Below, in pieces: positions 17,523-26,984 of a stretch of DNA of 64,000 nucleotides. Below the pieces are notes generated by a model. It was not told where the DNA came from and did not search any database. It was given only the letters and a program-made list of their open reading frames with translations. Source of the DNA: Polaribacter aestuariivivens (GTDB lineage: Bacteria > Bacteroidota > Bacteroidia > Flavobacteriales > Flavobacteriaceae); the NCBI RefSeq assembly GCF_005885675.1, contig NZ_VANR01000002.1:62001-126000 (forward strand). Direction: 5' to 3'. The position numbers and the translations under genes were made by a program. The number at the start of each line of letters is the position of its first letter. The first letter of the stretch is position 1.

Positions 17523-18083
17523 TTGCTAGACAGAATTATAAAAATTGATAAAGAGCTTTTAGTTTTTTTAAATAATTTAGGAAACGAACATTGGGATTCT
17601 TTTTGGCTATTTATTACAAACCAATTTAATTGGGCACCAGTATTTTTACTTGTTTTGTTTCTAATAGTGAAGTCTTTTGGATGGAAAAGAGGAGGAATTA
17701 TCATTCTATCTATGATAATTTTAGTAGCTTTTTCAGACCAGTTTGCTAATTTTATAAAAAATAGTACTGAACGATTAAGGCCTAATAACGATCCAGAAAT
17801 AAACCAACGTTTAAGAACTTTAATACGTCCTGGAAGTTTTAGTTTTATGTCTGGTCATGCAACAACATCAACTTTCTTTACTGTTTATACTATATTATTG
17901 CTTAGAAGAAAGTACAAGTACATATATTTACTATTGTTATTTCCACTATTATTTTCTTACAGTCGTATTTATTTAGGTGTACACTTTCCTTTAGATATTA
18001 TTATGGGAATTACTGTAGGTACCATTTTAGGTAATTTATATTTTTTATTGTATAAAAAAATAGATAAAACTTACTTCACCTAA
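17523..18083 (+). CDS. PAP2-family membrane phosphatase
   Basis: 186 residues with about five membrane segments. The three PAP2 signature motifs are present: KNSTERLRP (KxxxxxxRP), SFMSGHATT (the SGH motif) and SRIYLGVHFPLD (SRxxxxxHxxxD). Members dephosphorylate lipid phosphates such as undecaprenyl pyrophosphate or phosphatidylglycerol phosphate. The start is TTG at 17523, one base after the stop of the upstream gene, with no ATG in the early part of the frame. The last four bases overlap the end of the convergent LtaS-like gene. Confidence 0.85.
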   Translation: MLDRIIKIDKELLVFLNNLGNEHWDSFWLFITNQFNWAPVFLLVLFLIVKSFGWKRGGIIILSMIILVAFSDQFANFIKNSTERLRPNNDPEINQRLRTLIRPGSFSFMSGHATTSTFFTVYTILLLRRKYKYIYLLLLFPLLFSYSRIYLGVHFPLDIIMGITVGTILGNLYFLLYKKIDKTYFT

Positions 18084-20074
18084 CGTTTTTTATTGTTAAA
18101 ATACAAATACTTTGTAGAGTGGTAGTATGCCTCTAACAAACTATCCATTTTTTTACTTTGTAAAGGATATTTATCTTTCAAATCAATCAAACTTTTTTCG
18201 TTTAAATTATATAATCTAGTGGTATTTGTAACGTTGGTTTTTGAATAATATAAACTGTCTTTTAACAAACCAACTGCTGGTTCTCCATTAATACCTAAAT
18301 AAACAAAAGAAGTAGTATTTGTTTGGGTACTATCTAATAAATCGTTTCCTAAAGTGTAGTTGGTGTAATTTATCTTCGCTAAACTAGCAACAGTTGGAAA
18401 TAAATCAATTAATTTTCCGTTTTTATTAATAACTTTTGGCTTTACAAATTTTGGAGCATGAATTAAAAAAGGAACATGTTGTAATTGAATATTCAAATCA
18501 AATTCTTTAGAGTATAAATCTGTTCTTTTCATAGCGGTGTTATGGTCTCCAAAAAACACGAAAATAGTGTTATCATAGTAACCAGATTTTTTTGCACGTT
18601 TTAAAAAACGACCAACATTAAAATCTAAATAACGTAAAGCATTTAATTGCGCTACAGATTTAAAACCACTTTTGTTTAATAAATCTTCAGAAACATCACT
18701 TTCATTTAAAGGTTTAAAGGTTTCTTTTTCATCAGGAACCGTAAAAGGCATGTGGTTAGATGCTGTTTGTATGTAAGCAATAAAAGGTTTTTCTTGTTCA
18801 TGTAATTTTTGAAGCTCTTTGTCAGATTCTTTAAACAATTCATAATCGTCAATACCCCAAACATCTGCTCTGTTTTCTGTTTTGTAGCTTCCTTCTTCAA
18901 AAATTTTTAAATTATTAATGTTTGCCTGAAAAACACCTCTAATATTTGCCCAATTTGCACTTCCACCTAAAAAATATAATTTTTCATAACCGTTAAATTG
19001 ATCAAAAATAATACGTTGATCTTGCAATAAAGGATTTCTAGAAGCAGTTCTCACATCTTCAACATCAGGCAAACCTGTAACACTAGCAAAAACACTTGCA
19101 GCAGTTCCAGATTTATGTACATAAAAATTAGGGAAACTTACGCTTTGTTTCGCCAAGGAATCTAAATTTGGTGTTGTTTTTATAGGATTTCCATAAAAAC
19201 TCATTGGTTTTACACCTACAGATTCCATCATTACAATAACTACATTTGGTTTTTTTGCATATGTAGAGTCAAAAACCACCTTTCTTTCAAAAGAAACTGT
19301 ATCTTTTGGTAAGTTTAAATGTTTTGCAATTACTGGGTAATATTTTTTGAATTCCTCCATATCTACACCTTCACTTCTATAAGCAAAACTGTCAAAAAAA
19401 TACAGAACAGGGTTTAATGTAAATTGATTTACAGCATTATTTTTAGAAAAAAAAGCCTGACTCCACCTCAAAGGATAATGAGTAAAACTATTATAAATAC
19501 CAAAAGACAATACTAAAAAAGTACCAATAAAGTAAAACGATTTTACCTTCGTAGAAATTAATGTTTTTTGATTTTTAAATGATGAATAATGAAACCTTGT
19601 TAGTTTGTAAATTAAAAAACACAAAACAAACAAACCTAAAAAACCTTTATATATTGGGTAACTTTCTAATAAAACCTGACCAGAAATTTTTAAATTGGTT
19701 AAAAACCTGAGAGAAGATGCATCTAAGCGAATATTTAAATAATCATAATAACCAAAATCAAATAAGTAAAATAAGGTTAAAATGAAATATGTTAAAATTA
19801 AATATACTGTTGCAAATGTCTTATAAAATTTTTTTCTAAAAAAACGATAATTTGTTACCAAAACCAATAAAGCTAATGGAAAAACAGCAATGGTGGTTAG
19901 CTTTAAATCAAAACGAATACCTAATAAAAAAGCGTTTTTAATTTCATTTGAGGTGGCACTTCCTAAGTCAGCAAAAAAGCTGTAGAAAATAATTCTGAAA
20001 ATAAAAATATATGTAAACAGAAAAAATACGTTCGCAAAAATGTATTTGATATAATTCGGAATTTTTTTAAACAT
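18080..20074 (-). CDS. LtaS-like membrane phosphotransferase/sulfatase-fold protein
   Basis: 664 residues from the ATG at 20074. Five or so N-terminal membrane helices (about 10-215) precede an extracytoplasmic alkaline-phosphatase-fold domain. It has NVVIVMMESVG with the metal-ligand Glu, KSGTAASVFASVTG with the likely catalytic Thr, WGIDDYELF, and FVFFGDHNT for the last metal site. This is the LTA-synthase/phosphoglycerol-transferase layout. As Gram-negative bacteria lack lipoteichoic acid, it probably moves a head group (phosphoglycerol or phosphoethanolamine) onto a glycan or lipid. An upstream in-frame TTG at 20092 was rejected because it would precede the transcription start expected from the promoter at 20095-20102. 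Confidence 0.82.
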   Translation of the reverse strand: MFKKIPNYIKYIFANVFFLFTYIFIFRIIFYSFFADLGSATSNEIKNAFLLGIRFDLKLTTIAVFPLALLVLVTNYRFFRKKFYKTFATVYLILTYFILTLFYLFDFGYYDYLNIRLDASSLRFLTNLKISGQVLLESYPIYKGFLGLFVLCFLIYKLTRFHYSSFKNQKTLISTKVKSFYFIGTFLVLSFGIYNSFTHYPLRWSQAFFSKNNAVNQFTLNPVLYFFDSFAYRSEGVDMEEFKKYYPVIAKHLNLPKDTVSFERKVVFDSTYAKKPNVVIVMMESVGVKPMSFYGNPIKTTPNLDSLAKQSVSFPNFYVHKSGTAASVFASVTGLPDVEDVRTASRNPLLQDQRIIFDQFNGYEKLYFLGGSANWANIRGVFQANINNLKIFEEGSYKTENRADVWGIDDYELFKESDKELQKLHEQEKPFIAYIQTASNHMPFTVPDEKETFKPLNESDVSEDLLNKSGFKSVAQLNALRYLDFNVGRFLKRAKKSGYYDNTIFVFFGDHNTAMKRTDLYSKEFDLNIQLQHVPFLIHAPKFVKPKVINKNGKLIDLFPTVASLAKINYTNYTLGNDLLDSTQTNTTSFVYLGINGEPAVGLLKDSLYYSKTNVTNTTRLYNLNEKSLIDLKDKYPLQSKKMDSLLEAYYHSTKYLYFNNKKR

Positions 20075-20094
20075 CAATTGTAATTTATTCAACG

Positions 20095-20102
20095 CAAAGA
20101 TA
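20095..20102 (-). promoter_or_regulatory. -7 box of the LtaS-like gene
   Basis: TATCTTTG on the minus strand, 20 bases before the ATG at 20074, matches TAnnTTTG. No TTG is found at the -33 position. Confidence 0.5.
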
Positions 20103-20183
20103 TTTATTTTAATAGAAATTATATGTTTAATAAATTGCTATAATTTTAGTGTAAAAATCTGCTTTAAAAAAGCATAATTTCAG

Positions 20184-20191
20184 TAAATTTG
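20184..20191 (+). promoter_or_regulatory. -7 box of pheT
   Basis: TAAATTTG matches TAnnTTTG, 25 bases before the pheT ATG. The -33 box is not obvious. Confidence 0.5.
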
Positions 20192-20216
20192 CGCTTGAAT
20201 TACTCAAAAAATAAAT

Positions 20217-22643
20217 ATGAAAATTTCGTACAATTGGTTAAAACAATTTCTTCAAATAGATTGGGAACCAGTTAAAACAGGAGAGTTATTAACCGATTTA
20301 GGTTTAGAAGTAGAAGGCATTGAAAATATAGAATCTATAAAAGGAAGTCTAAAAGGCATTGTTGTGGGCGAAGTTTTAACTTGTGTACAGCATCCAAATG
20401 CAGACAGATTAAAAGTAACTACCGTAAATTTGGGTAATGGCACACCTGTACAAATAGTTTGTGGAGCGCCAAATGTTGCAGCAGGTCAAAAAGTTCCTGT
20501 AGCTACGATTGGTACAATTTTGTATGATGATAAAGGAGAAGGTTTTAAAATAAAAAAAGGAAAAATTAGAGGTGAAGAAAGCCATGGAATGATTTGTGCT
20601 GAAGACGAATTAGGTCTAGGTTCTAGTCATGATGGAATAATGATTTTAGATGAAACTTTAGAAGTTGGAACATTGGCTTCAGAAGTATTTAATATAGAAA
20701 CTGATGCAGTTTTCGAAATTGGTTTAACACCAAATCGTTCAGATGCTATGAGCCATTTTGGAGTAGCAAGAGATTTAAAAGCAGGTTTACTTCAAAATGA
20801 TGTTAACTTAGAATTGATATCACCATCTGTAAGTGATTTTCATGTAGATGAAAGAACACTTAGAATTGATGTGGAAGTTGAAAATAAAGAACAAACTCCA
20901 AGATATTGCGGAATTACAATTACGGATGTTGAAGTAAAAGACTCACCAAAATGGATTCAAAATAGATTAAAAGCTATTGGTATTACACCTAAAAATAATA
21001 TTGTAGACATAACTAATTATGTTTTACACGAATTAGGGCAACCTTTACACGCTTTTGATGCACAAAAAATTAAAGGAAATAAAATTTTAGTAAAATCACT
21101 TCCAGAAGGTACAAAATTTACCACTTTAGATGAAGTTGAAAGAGAACTATCTTCAGATGATATTATGATATGTGATGCAGATTCAAACCCACTTTGTATA
21201 GCAGGCGTTTTTGGAGGATTAAATTCTGGTGTTACAGAAAATACAACATCAATATTTTTAGAAAGTGCTTATTTTAACGCTGTTTCTGTTAGAAAAACGG
21301 CCAAAAGGCATGCTTTAAATACAGATGCCTCTTTTCGTTTTGAACGTGGAATAGATATTAATTTAACTGAATATGCTTTAAAAAGAGCAGCTTTATTAAT
21401 CGAAGAATATGCAGGAGGTAAATTAGCTTCTGACATTTCCGATTTTTATCCTGTTAAGTTAGAAGATTTTCAAGTTTTTTTATCATACGAAAATGCAAAC
21501 AGATTAATTGGTCAAGAAATTCCGAGAGAAACCATTAAAAACATTTTAGCATCTTTAGAAATTAAAATCAATAGTGAAACTGAAGGTGGTTTGGGCTTAA
21601 CAATTCCATCTTACAGAACAGATGTGCAAAGAGAAGCAGATATTATCGAAGAAATTTTAAGGGTATATGGTTATAATAATATTGAGTTTTCTCACAAGTT
21701 AAATACCTCAATTTCTTTTGATTCAAATAAAGAAACTAAAATAGAAAATGTAATTGCTAATCAATTAACAGCTCAAGGTTTTAATGAAACAATGGCAAAT
21801 TCATTAACAAAACCAGCATACGCAAACTTGTCAGAAAATATTAATGAAGAAGCAAATGTAGAAATGCTAAATCCGTTAAGTAACGATTTGAAAGTAATGC
21901 GTCAGTCTTTATTATTTAGTGGTTTAGAATCTGTTGCTTATAACATCAATAGAAAAAATAATTCGTTAAAGTTTTATGAGTTTGGTAAAACGTACCATAA
22001 ATACTCAGGTAAATATCAAGAAGATAAGCATTTAACGCTTTTTATAACAGGAAACAGAACAACTGATAGTTGGAATGTTACACAAAAAACCTCTGATTTC
22101 TTTTACTTAAAAGGAATAATTAAAGGTGTTTTAAGTAGGTTAGGTATTGATAATTTAAAATCGACACCAAGTAAATTAGATGTCTTTTCAGAAGGAATTT
22201 CATTCGGTTTAGGCAAAATGAAATTGGTAGAATTTGGAGTTGTAAAAAATAGTTTGTTAAAAGAATTTGGAATCAAACAAGAGGTTTTATTTGCTGATTT
22301 TAATTGGGATACCATTTTAAAAATAACAGGTAATAAAAATATAAAAGTTACTGAATTACCTAAATTTCCAACAGTAAAAAGAGATTTGGCATTGTTGTTA
22401 AACTCTCAAACAACCTTTAAAGAAGTTTATAATCTAGCTTTTCAGTCAGAAAAGAAATTATTAAAAGAGGTAGATTTATTTGACGTTTATGAAGGTGATA
22501 ATTTGCCAGAAGGTAAAAAATCATATGCAGTTAGTTTTTTATTGCAAGATGAAACAAAAACATTGGCAGACAAGCAGATAGATAAAATAATGCAAAAATT
22601 ACAGCAAACTTTTGAAAAGAATTTAGACGCTGTTTTAAGATAG
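20217..22643 (+). CDS. pheT: Phenylalanyl-tRNA synthetase beta subunit
   Basis: 808 residues, full length. It opens MKISYNWLKQFLQIDW. An EMAP-II-like tRNA-binding domain (about 40-150: VVGEVLTCVQHPNADRLKV, VCGAPNVAAGQKVPVA) is followed by the B3/B4 editing region (about 210-390), the B5 domain (about 405-480) with TDVQREADIIEEILRVYGY at its end, the catalytic-like core, and a C-terminal FDX-ACB anticodon-binding domain (about 715-808: LPKFPTVKRDLALLL). It pairs with the alpha subunit PheS, not encoded in this window, to charge tRNA-Phe. Its own promoter-like box lies upstream. The TPR lipoprotein gene follows by 15 bases. Confidence 0.98.
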   Translation: MKISYNWLKQFLQIDWEPVKTGELLTDLGLEVEGIENIESIKGSLKGIVVGEVLTCVQHPNADRLKVTTVNLGNGTPVQIVCGAPNVAAGQKVPVATIGTILYDDKGEGFKIKKGKIRGEESHGMICAEDELGLGSSHDGIMILDETLEVGTLASEVFNIETDAVFEIGLTPNRSDAMSHFGVARDLKAGLLQNDVNLELISPSVSDFHVDERTLRIDVEVENKEQTPRYCGITITDVEVKDSPKWIQNRLKAIGITPKNNIVDITNYVLHELGQPLHAFDAQKIKGNKILVKSLPEGTKFTTLDEVERELSSDDIMICDADSNPLCIAGVFGGLNSGVTENTTSIFLESAYFNAVSVRKTAKRHALNTDASFRFERGIDINLTEYALKRAALLIEEYAGGKLASDISDFYPVKLEDFQVFLSYENANRLIGQEIPRETIKNILASLEIKINSETEGGLGLTIPSYRTDVQREADIIEEILRVYGYNNIEFSHKLNTSISFDSNKETKIENVIANQLTAQGFNETMANSLTKPAYANLSENINEEANVEMLNPLSNDLKVMRQSLLFSGLESVAYNINRKNNSLKFYEFGKTYHKYSGKYQEDKHLTLFITGNRTTDSWNVTQKTSDFFYLKGIIKGVLSRLGIDNLKSTPSKLDVFSEGISFGLGKMKLVEFGVVKNSLLKEFGIKQEVLFADFNWDTILKITGNKNIKVTELPKFPTVKRDLALLLNSQTTFKEVYNLAFQSEKKLLKEVDLFDVYEGDNLPEGKKSYAVSFLLQDETKTLADKQIDKIMQKLQQTFEKNLDAVLR

Positions 22644-22658
22644 AAAGCAAAACAAACT

Positions 22659-23804
22659 ATGAAAAAAATCATTTTAATTTTATGCTTTACAGCTGTATTT
22701 TCTTGTAATACAAAAGAAAAGAAAACAATTAAAATTACAGATGTAGAACAAATAGGGTTAGAAATAGAACATAGTTTAGCAAATTATGACATTATTGAAA
22801 CCAATAAGTTTTACGATGTAAAAGCGTTTACCAATCGCTTTTTAATTAAAACATCAAAAAAGAATGTTTTAGACTTTAATACGGGCTTTTATGCTAGTTT
22901 TTCCTCTCAATTTAATTTTGGAGAACTTATTGTAAAAGAGTTAAGCAATGGTTCATCTTATGATTTTATTAGAGCCTATCAAGATGAAAATAAAGATTTT
23001 CACTTACTATTTAGACTTTTTGGAGATGGTTTAAATTATCACGATCATCTAGTAAAAATTATTAATGGGCAACCAAAAATTGTAGATTCTTATATTTATT
23101 TAACAGGTGAAAACTTAAGTGAAACTTTTGGTCAACTTTATAAAAGCGTATTGTACAGCAGTGATTTTTTTAGCAAATATGTAAAAACTAGCGATGTTGA
23201 AATATTGAAAGATATGAATACATTAAAAGAAATAAAGCAGTTAAATGCATCTGGTCAGTTTGTTAGAGCAAATGAAGCTTATCAAAGCATCAGTAACAAA
23301 TCAAAAAGAACTAAAATATTTAAATTGATTCATTTAATGACTGTTAGCAACTTGTCTGAAGATGTTTATCAAGAAGTTATTTTAGATTATGAAAATAGTT
23401 TTCCAAACGACCCAAGTTTATTTTTAGTTTCTGTAGATGGGTATTTGTTGAAAGAACAATACGAAAAAAGTTTAGAAAGTGTAAATAAATTAGATGAAGC
23501 TTTAAACGGAGATCCATTTTTGGATTATTTAAGAGGTAACATTTACTATTTTCAAAAAGAGTATGCCAAGGCATTAGAAAAGTTTCAAATTATTAATAAG
23601 GAATATCCAGATTTTATTGATGTTTACGATGGTTTGTTATCAGTTTACATTGCTACAAATGAAAATGAAAAAGCCGTAAGTATTTTAAATACTTTAGAAA
23701 ATAAATTTCAAATAAAAAAAGAAGATTTAAAACTTTCTTTAGAAGAAGGTTTCATTAATTTTACAAAAACCAAAGAATTTAAAAATTGGTATCAAACAAT
23801 ATAA
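22659..23804 (+). CDS. TPR-containing lipoprotein of unknown function
   Basis: 381 residues. The lipobox FSC gives Cys16. The first half has no recognised domain. The second half (about 185-381) has helix-turn-helix repeats of tetratricopeptide kind, for example [21 protein letters not shown] followed by a second unit with [20 protein letters not shown]. Such lipoproteins usually act as protein-interaction scaffolds at the inner or outer membrane. It lies 15 bases after pheT and one base before pyrD, so all three may share a transcript. A functional link with those enzymes is not evident. Confidence 0.75.
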   Translation: MKKIILILCFTAVFSCNTKEKKTIKITDVEQIGLEIEHSLANYDIIETNKFYDVKAFTNRFLIKTSKKNVLDFNTGFYASFSSQFNFGELIVKELSNGSSYDFIRAYQDENKDFHLLFRLFGDGLNYHDHLVKIINGQPKIVDSYIYLTGENLSETFGQLYKSVLYSSDFFSKYVKTSDVEILKDMNTLKEIKQLNASGQFVRANEAYQSISNKSKRTKIFKLIHLMTVSNLSEDVYQEVILDYENSFPNDPSLFLVSVDGYLLKEQYEKSLESVNKLDEALNGDPFLDYLRGNIYYFQKEYAKALEKFQIINKEYPDFIDVYDGLLSVYIATNENEKAVSILNTLENKFQIKKEDLKLSLEEGFINFTKTKEFKNWYQTI

Positions 23805-23805
23805 T

Positions 23806-24840
23806 ATGTACAAAACTTTAATTCGTCCAATATTATTTTTATTCGATCCAGAAAAAGTACATTATTTTACATTTTCTTTAATTAGAATATTATGTAAAAT
23901 TCCTTTTGGAGCTTCTATTTTTAGGAGATTATATCAAGTAAACGACAGACGTTTAGAAAAAACTTTATTTGGTTTAACCTTTAAAAACCCAGTTGGTTTG
24001 GCTGCTGGTTTTGATAAAAATGCAGTTTTATATAACGAATTGGCAAATTTCGGTTTTGGTTTTATTGAAATAGGAACTGTTACTCCAAAAGGTCAAATAG
24101 GAAATCCTAAGAAAAGACTATTTCGTTTAAAAGATGATCAGGGAATCATCAACAGAATGGGTTTTAATAATGAAGGTGTTGCAGAAGCCATTAAAAACCT
24201 CAAAAAAAATAAACACAAGGTAATTATTGGCGGAAACATTGGTAAAAACACCAATACAAAGCCAGAAAACTATACACAAGATTATATTGAGGTTTTTAAA
24301 GAACTACATCCGTTTGTAGATTATTTTGTGTTAAATGTTAGTTGTCCTAATGTAGGAAGTCATGCAAAATTAAATGATAAAGACTACTTGGTTGAATTAA
24401 TAACTGCTTGCCAAAAAGAAAACCATATTTTTAAAATTAAAAAACCAATTTTATTAAAAATTGCACCAGATTTAAATAATATTCAATTAGATGAAATTAT
24501 AGAATTGGTTGCTGAAACAAAAATTGACGGTGTAATTGCTTCCAATACTTCTACTTCAAGAGATAATTTAAAAGCTTCTAAACAACGTTTGGCAGAAATT
24601 GGCAATGGTGGTGTAAGTGGAAAACCTATTAAAAATCAAAGCACCAAAGTAATTAAATATTTAGCAGACAACTCTAACAAATCGTTTCCAATTATTGGAG
24701 TAGGAGGTATACATTCTGCAGAAGATGCTTTAGAAAAATTAGATGCTGGTGCAGATTTGGTGCAAGTTTATACTGGTTTTATTTACGAAGGTCCAAGTTT
24801 AATAAAGCAAATTAATAAGGCTCTTTTAAAAAGAATTTAG
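23806..24840 (+). CDS. pyrD: Dihydroorotate dehydrogenase, class 2-like (quinone)
   Basis: 344 residues. It has the N-terminal helical extension of class 2 enzymes (about 1-50, hydrophobic and basic, for membrane/quinone contact), then [48 protein letters not shown] and [26 protein letters not shown]. These form the FMN-binding barrel of pyrimidine synthesis step four. The catalytic loop reads NVSCPN, with Cys at about 180 where the well-known class 2 enzymes of E. coli and human have serine and class 1 enzymes have cysteine. The length and N-terminus still favour class 2. It starts one base after the TPR lipoprotein stop. Confidence 0.95.
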   Translation: MYKTLIRPILFLFDPEKVHYFTFSLIRILCKIPFGASIFRRLYQVNDRRLEKTLFGLTFKNPVGLAAGFDKNAVLYNELANFGFGFIEIGTVTPKGQIGNPKKRLFRLKDDQGIINRMGFNNEGVAEAIKNLKKNKHKVIIGGNIGKNTNTKPENYTQDYIEVFKELHPFVDYFVLNVSCPNVGSHAKLNDKDYLVELITACQKENHIFKIKKPILLKIAPDLNNIQLDEIIELVAETKIDGVIASNTSTSRDNLKASKQRLAEIGNGGVSGKPIKNQSTKVIKYLADNSNKSFPIIGVGGIHSAEDALEKLDAGADLVQVYTGFIYEGPSLIKQINKALLKRI

Positions 24841-24924
24841 TTTTGTTTAAAAATAAGTTCAATAAATAATTAACTATAAATTCTTATTTAAATATATACT
24901 TAAGAAATTATAATTCAAACATTT

Positions 24925-25539
24925 ATGTTAGAAACACTCATTTCTTTTGTAGTTGCAACTTCAGTACTTGCAGTTTCTCCTGGACCTGATAATATTTTTG
25001 TGTTAACACAAAGTATTGTAAATGGTAAAAAATTTGGTTTGGCAACAGTTTTTGGGTTAATGACAGGTTGTATTATTCATACAACATTGGTTGCATTTGG
25101 AGTTTCAACAATTATTAAAGAAAATGAGAATTTATTCCTAATTATTAAAATTTTAGGAGCAAGTTACTTATTATACTTAGCTTATCAAGTATATAAAAGC
25201 AACTCTGAAATTTTAATTTCAACAGAAAATGTACCTCAAAGAAGCACAACTCAATTGTTTAAAACAGGTTTTTTAATGAATGTTTTAAATCCGAAAGTCA
25301 CCATTTTCTTTCTGGCATTTTTTCCTCAGTTTTTGTTTTCTTCAGAAATGTCTACCATTTTACAATTCTATATTTTAGGCTTTCTTTTTATTTTGGTTTC
25401 TTTTATGATTTTTGGAAGTATTGCTGTTTTGGCAGGAAAAGTATCAACATATTTAAAACAGCATAAAAAAACAGGTTTGTACTTGAAATGGGCTCAAATT
25501 ATTGTTTTTGTGATGATTGCAGTTTTAATTTTGATTTAA
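24925..25539 (+). CDS. LysE/RhtB-family amino acid exporter
   Basis: 204 residues with about six membrane helices. It shows the family hallmark SPGPDNIFVLTQS near residue 18 and FKTGFLMNVLNPKVTIFFLAFFPQF (from about 112), with the conserved NPK. Members export amino acids such as lysine, homoserine or threonine, and the substrate here cannot be assigned. It is probably a single-gene unit: 84 bases separate it from pyrD, and a minus-strand gene follows. Confidence 0.9.
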   Translation: MLETLISFVVATSVLAVSPGPDNIFVLTQSIVNGKKFGLATVFGLMTGCIIHTTLVAFGVSTIIKENENLFLIIKILGASYLLYLAYQVYKSNSEILISTENVPQRSTTQLFKTGFLMNVLNPKVTIFFLAFFPQFLFSSEMSTILQFYILGFLFILVSFMIFGSIAVLAGKVSTYLKQHKKTGLYLKWAQIIVFVMIAVLILI

Positions 25540-25698
25540 AATTATTTTCCTACTGATTTTTTTTAGAAAATCTCCAAGTTCCAAAACTAATCGAAGTATA
25601 TAAAAAAGTATGGCAACCATTTGTTTCCACTTATTTGTAAATTCATAGTATAAATTTAAAAAACCACCTATACTTAAGCCTTTGAAATATTTTTTCAT
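25525..25698 (-). CDS. Possible small protein of 57 residues
   Basis: An ATG at 25698 opens 57 codons ending in TAA at 25525, beginning MKKYFKGLSIGGF, with a hydrophobic middle (MVAILFYILRLVLEL) and a lysine-rich C-terminus. It follows the frameshifted MFS gene by 30 bases on the same strand and overlaps the end of the LysE gene tail to tail by 15 bases. No family is recognised and the coding signal is weak, so this may be chance. A small membrane-associated peptide is possible. Confidence 0.3.
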   Translation of the reverse strand: MKKYFKGLSIGGFLNLYYEFTNKWKQMVAILFYILRLVLELGDFLKKISRKIILNQN

Positions 25699-25728
25699 GA
25701 CTTTTTCCGTATTGTGTCATTATTATTG

Positions 25729-26899
25729 TTAATTAAACTCTTTTTTCAGTTTGAAAACTCCAATTATTGGCCCAATAGCTAACAATAAAAATATATAATT
25801 TGAAAAATAAATTTGATATATAACATTAATTAACTGAATACTAATAATTGTTATAAAAAATCCAATAGAATTTACAATGGTTAATGCTGTTCCTTTGTTT
25901 TCTGAAATTGCATTTTGTGCTACCAAAGTAGAAAACAGAGGAGAATCTGCAATTACAAACATTCCCCAAAAAAGTAAAAAACCAATAAATAAAAACTGAT
26001 TGTTAATTTGTAGAATAAAAGGAAGAAATAAGCAGCAAAACCCAGATAATAATAATGATAAAAAAGCAGTTCGTTTAACACCTAATTTTTCTGACATAAA
26101 ACCTCCTAAAACGCAAGCTAAACTTCCGATTCCAATAATAAAAAAGGAAACTAAAGAGATGTTGAATTTTATGTTTTTATGAGTATCTAAATAAATTTTT
26201 AAGAATATAGGTACAAACGTCCAAAAAGCATAGAGTTCCCACATATGCCCGAAATAACCAAAAGCAGCTTGTTTAAATTTATTGTTTTTAAAAATTTTAA
26301 AACATACAGAAAAGTCTAATTTCAGTGCTTTTTTTCTAAATGGACCATTAGGAATTAACAAAAACACTAAAAAAACCTCCTAAAAAAGCCAAAGAAGAAG
26401 TGGTATACAAAACACTTTTCCAAAGAAATATAGTAGAAGTTGCCTTTAAAAGATGTGGAAGCGCAGTTCCTAAAACCAAAGCACCTACCAAAAAAGAAAG
26501 TGATTTCCCTAATCCTTTTTCATAATAATCTGTTGCTATTTTCATTCCCACAGGATAAATACCAGCTAAAAAAAATCCTGTTAAAAACCTAAATATTAGT
26601 AAGGTGTTCAAGTTATTTTCTTCCCAAATTAACCCCAAGTTAAAAGTACCTCCTAGTAAAGCGCAAATAAAAAATACTTTAGACGGAGAAAAACGATCTG
26701 TTATTGTAAACAATGCAAACAGTAATGTTCCAATGATAAAACCAAACTTTACAGTCGCAGTTAAGTTTCCGAGAGCAGACGTATCTAATTGATAAGCCGA
26801 AACTAAATCTGTAATTACCCCATTGCTTGCAAACCACAATGATGTACAGAAAAATTGGGCAATAACAATAATTGGTAAAATATGTTTCTTTACATTCAT
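25729..26899 (-). pseudogene. Major facilitator superfamily transporter, frameshifted at a T7 run
   Basis: Two overlapping frames together make one MFS protein of about 390 residues. The first (from an ATG at 26899) starts MNVKKHILPIIVIAQFFCTS and ends at 26348 after six helices (LAFLGGFFSVFVNS). The second continues with VFLLIPNGPFRKKALKLDF and has the next six helices to 25729. The frames join at seven T's on the coding strand (plus-strand A7, 26369-26375); six T's would give an uninterrupted GGFLVFLLIPNGPF. It may be a true mutation, a sequencing or assembly error, or a site of transcriptional slippage. An upstream in-frame TTG (26929) is less likely as start. The substrate is unknown. Confidence 0.85.
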
Positions 26900-26971
26900 T
26901 TTAGAATAACGAAAGTACCAAAAAAGCAATTAATAATTTCAGTAAAAATTTCACAACTACAGTAGTTTCTG

Positions 26972-26979
26972 TATATTTG
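26972..26979 (+). promoter_or_regulatory. -7 box immediately before the HMG-CoA-lyase-like gene
   Basis: TATATTTG matches TAnnTTTG and ends only five bases before the ATG at 26985. If used, it would give a nearly leaderless mRNA. No -33 TTG is visible. Confidence 0.4.
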
Positions 26980-26984
26980 AATTA

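Noticed and set aside
20075..20092. TTG start at 20092 for the LtaS-like protein
   Set aside because: It would precede the transcription start predicted from the -7 box at 20095-20102; the ATG at 20074 fits better.
26348..26375. Programmed ribosomal frameshift in the MFS gene
   Set aside because: A +1 shift would be needed, and no stimulatory structure or known +1 motif was seen; mutation, slippage or sequencing error is simpler.
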